A stretch of DNA of 64,000 nt from Pantoea sp. Ep11b. GTDB taxonomy: Bacteria; Pseudomonadota; Gammaproteobacteria; Enterobacterales; Enterobacteriaceae. The position numbers and the translations under genes were made by a program. The notes under the pieces were generated by a model that made no database searches, had not been told where the DNA came from, and saw only the letters and a program-made list of their open reading frames with translations. The stretch spans positions 496,001 to 560,000 of the forward strand of contig NZ_CP160631.1 in NCBI RefSeq assembly GCF_040783975.1, in the 5' to 3' direction. Shown here in pieces: positions 61,857 through 64,000 of this stretch (position 1 is the first letter of the stretch; every line of letters begins with the position of its first letter).

Positions 61857-63917
61857 ATGTCGCGTACCGGGAAAATAGTCAGCTGGGTTGTGGGAATTCT
61901 GGTGCTGTTGATTGTGGTGATCATCGTCATCATCGCCACCTTTGACTGGAATCGCCTGAAACCCACCATCAACCAGAAAGTCTCGACCGAGTTAAACCGG
62001 CCCTTTGCGATTCGGGGGGATCTGGGTGTCGACTGGGTGCGTCATCGTGACGAGTCAGGCTGGCGGCGTTGGGTGCCGTGGCCGCAGCTGCATGCGGAAG
62101 ATATCATGCTGGGCAATCCGCCCGGCATTCCTGACGTGACCATGGTGCATCTGCAGCGGGCCGATGCGACGCTCTCCCCGCTCTCGCTGCTGCATAAAGA
62201 GCTGTTTATCCCCTGGATTAAACTGCAGCGGCCTGATGCCCGGCTGATCCAGACGGCCGATAAGAAGAACAACTGGACGTTCGACCTCGCCAGCAGTGAC
62301 AGCGATGAGAAGGCGAAAACGCCCTCCGCCTGGTCATTCCGCCTGGATAACATTCTGTTTGACCAGGGGCAGATTCGCTATCGCGATGCAGTTAACCGCG
62401 CGGACGTCACCGTTCAGATCAATCCGCTGGGTAAACCGGTGCCTTACGCGCAGATCGCCGGCGGCGACGACCAGCAGAAGGGCGCGGGCGACTTCGTCTT
62501 TGGCTGGAAGGCTAATGGCCGCTACAACAACGAGAAGCTCAGTGGCGAAGGGAAGATCGGCGGCATGCTGTCGCTGCGCAGCCAGAACACCCCGTTCCCG
62601 ATTCAGGCCGATGTCCGCAATGGCACCACCCGCGTTCAGGTGACCGGTGGCCTGCAGGATCCGATGAACCTCGGCGGCCTGAACGTGCGGCTGCGTTTCT
62701 CTGGCGATACGCTGGCGAACCTGTACGGTCTGACCGGCGTGCTGTTGCCGGACACCCCGCCGTATGAAACCGATGGTCATCTGATCGCAAAATTCAACGG
62801 CAAAAAGGGCGCGGTCTACCGTTATGAAAAATTCAACGGCCACATTGGTGACAGCGATATTCACGGTTCGCTGGTCTACAGTCAGGTCAAACCCCGCCCG
62901 ACCCTCAGTGGCGAGCTGACCTCTGAGCAGCTGCGGATAGCCGATCTGGGGCCGTTGATTGGTGTGGACTCTGGCAAAGGCAGCGAGAAAACGGCGCAGG
63001 CGAAGGCCCGGCGCGGTGAGAAATCGAATCAGCCTGCCGACCGCGTACTGCCGCACGATAAGTTTGAGACCAAAAGCTGGGACGTGATGGATGCCGACGT
63101 GAAGTTCAGCGGCAAACGTATCGAACACAGCAATTCGCTGCCGTTAAGCGATCTTTATACCCATCTGCAGATGAAAAACGGTGACCTGCTGCTGGATCCG
63201 CTGCGCTTTGGTGTAGCAGGCGGCAACCTGAACAGCACTATCCGTCTTGAGGGCAGTCGCTCACCGATGCGCGGGCGCGTGGATCTGCATGCGCGTAAGC
63301 TGCGCCTGCGTCAGATGTTCCCGGATGTGCAGGCGATGCAGAACAGCCTCGGCCAGCTTAATGGCGACGCCAGCTTCACCGGCACAGGGAACTCGGTAGC
63401 CGACCTGCTGGCGACCAGCAACGGCCAGCTTAAGCTGCTGATGAACGATGGCCTGATCAGCCGCAGCCTGATGGAGATCGCTGGCCTGAACGTCGGTAAC
63501 TATCTGGTGGGCAAACTGTTTGGCGATGATCAGGTGCGGATCAACTGCGCCGCCACGGATATCCGGCTGCAGAACGGTCTGGCGACGCCCAGCCTGTTTG
63601 TGTTCGATACCGAGAACGCGATCATCAACGTGTCAGGCAACGCGAACTTTGCCAGTGAGCGGCTGGATCTCTCGGTCAATCCCGAGAGTAAAGGCATCCG
63701 TATCGTGACGCTGCGTTCGCCGCTCTATGTGCGCGGCACGTTTAAAAATCCTGACGCGGGCGTTAAAACGGGGCCGCTGCTGGCGCGCGGTGCCGCAGCC
63801 GTGGCGCTGGGCGCGGTAGTCGGCCCGGCCGCCGCGCTGCTGGCACTGATCTCCCCCAGCGACAATGAAGATAACCAGTGCAGCACCGTACTGCAGCAGA
63901 TGAAGCAGAAGAAGTGA
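61857..63917 (+). CDS. yhjG: AsmA-family protein YhjG
   Basis: 686 aa from ATG 61857, behind AAGGAGA; the same length as E. coli YhjG as I recall. One N-terminal transmembrane helix (VVGILVLLIVVIIVIIATF) anchors a long periplasmic, beta-strand-rich domain; the AsmA/TamB-like C-terminal block is seen in ISRSLMEIAGLNVGNYLVGKLFGDDQVRINCAA. AsmA-like proteins are implicated in phospholipid transport to the outer membrane; the specific role of YhjG is less clear. It is convergent with ppiC, with no gap between the stop codons. Confidence 0.93.
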   Translation: MSRTGKIVSWVVGILVLLIVVIIVIIATFDWNRLKPTINQKVSTELNRPFAIRGDLGVDWVRHRDESGWRRWVPWPQLHAEDIMLGNPPGIPDVTMVHLQRADATLSPLSLLHKELFIPWIKLQRPDARLIQTADKKNNWTFDLASSDSDEKAKTPSAWSFRLDNILFDQGQIRYRDAVNRADVTVQINPLGKPVPYAQIAGGDDQQKGAGDFVFGWKANGRYNNEKLSGEGKIGGMLSLRSQNTPFPIQADVRNGTTRVQVTGGLQDPMNLGGLNVRLRFSGDTLANLYGLTGVLLPDTPPYETDGHLIAKFNGKKGAVYRYEKFNGHIGDSDIHGSLVYSQVKPRPTLSGELTSEQLRIADLGPLIGVDSGKGSEKTAQAKARRGEKSNQPADRVLPHDKFETKSWDVMDADVKFSGKRIEHSNSLPLSDLYTHLQMKNGDLLLDPLRFGVAGGNLNSTIRLEGSRSPMRGRVDLHARKLRLRQMFPDVQAMQNSLGQLNGDASFTGTGNSVADLLATSNGQLKLLMNDGLISRSLMEIAGLNVGNYLVGKLFGDDQVRINCAATDIRLQNGLATPSLFVFDTENAIINVSGNANFASERLDLSVNPESKGIRIVTLRSPLYVRGTFKNPDAGVKTGPLLARGAAAVALGAVVGPAAALLALISPSDNEDNQCSTVLQQMKQKK

Positions 63918-64000
63918 TCAGTTGCGGTAGAGCACTTTGATAATGTGGTAACCAAAGCTGGTTTTTACCGGCCCGTAAGGCGTCAGCAGCGGGCAGGTAA
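63918..64000 (-). CDS. ppiC: Peptidyl-prolyl isomerase PpiC (parvulin), 3' end only
   Basis: Only the last 27 codons are in the window. They read CPLLTPYGPVKTSFGYHII then KVLYRN and stop, which is the C-terminus of the parvulin PpiC, including the conserved T-FGYHIIKV block. The rest of the gene is beyond the right edge. PpiC is a small cytosolic prolyl isomerase. In E. coli ppiC is next to ilvC, not yhjG, so gene order differs from here on. Confidence 0.88.
   Translation of the reverse strand, partial: TCPLLTPYGPVKTSFGYHIIKVLYRN

Overview
The window is a chromosomal segment of a gamma-proteobacterium of the order Enterobacterales, most likely the family Erwiniaceae (Pantoea or a close relative). 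The proteins read as close relatives of E. coli genes, and long blocks keep E. coli order (fdoG/fdhD, mtlADR-yibL, eptB/tRNA-Pro/dppABCDF, bcsGFE/bcsRQABC/yhjK/dctA/yhjJ/kdgK/yhjH/yhjG). Between these blocks sit gene sets typical of plant-associated relatives. I see no insertion sequence, prophage, integrase or CRISPR array. The taxonomic call is an inference from gene content and synteny.

Layout. 1-8 kb: the 5' part of a formate dehydrogenase alpha subunit (Cys instead of selenocysteine at residue 196), divergent fdhD, a DeoR-type regulator divergent from a class III aminotransferase with a tandem-repeat candidate operator between them, sodA, a VirK/YbjX protein and yibL. 7.3-11.5 kb: the mannitol operon mtlA-mtlD-mtlR (minus strand) with four CRP-like sites upstream and a strong terminator. 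11.5-17 kb: yiaF-like lipoprotein, a cytosolic gamma-glutamyltransferase-family protein, yiaG behind a long leader that resembles the cspA leader, a MESH1-like HD hydrolase, and ohrR-ohr (organic peroxide resistance). 17-26 kb: eptB, tRNA-Pro(TGG), a 1.2-kb gene-free repeat-bearing stretch, and the dipeptide transporter dppABCDF.

26.5-53.3 kb is the centrepiece: two complete cellulose synthase operons separated by bcsGFE. Operon I (bcsO-Q-A-B-C-D-Z, plus strand) is the BcsD-containing type. Operon II (bcsR-Q-A-B-C, plus strand, with divergent bcsE-F-G) is the E. coli-like type that makes phosphoethanolamine-cellulose. Operon II has no bcsZ of its own, so the single bcsZ at the end of operon I may serve both. 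The block is flanked by c-di-GMP phosphodiesterase genes (pdeK/yhjK directly downstream, pdeH/yhjH 8 kb further). Both BcsA proteins have PilZ domains and BcsE has a candidate c-di-GMP site, so the region looks like a c-di-GMP-controlled matrix locus. Compared with E. coli, operon I occupies the interval between dppF and bcsG.

53.5-64 kb: dctA, yhjJ (M16 peptidase-like, zinc motif lost), an alpha/beta hydrolase, an MsbA-type ABC exporter that is not next to lpxK (probable second msbA), kdgK, pdeH, the AsmA-family gene yhjG and the 3' end of ppiC.

Nothing here is an obviously new multi-gene system. The points most worth following up are the dual cellulose machinery with its unusual proline/alanine-rich BcsB extension and BcsO, the Sec-to-Cys formate dehydrogenase, the cspA-like leader in front of yiaG, the tandem operator in front of the aminotransferase, the duplicated msbA-like gene, and the 88-bp direct repeats between the tRNA and dppA.
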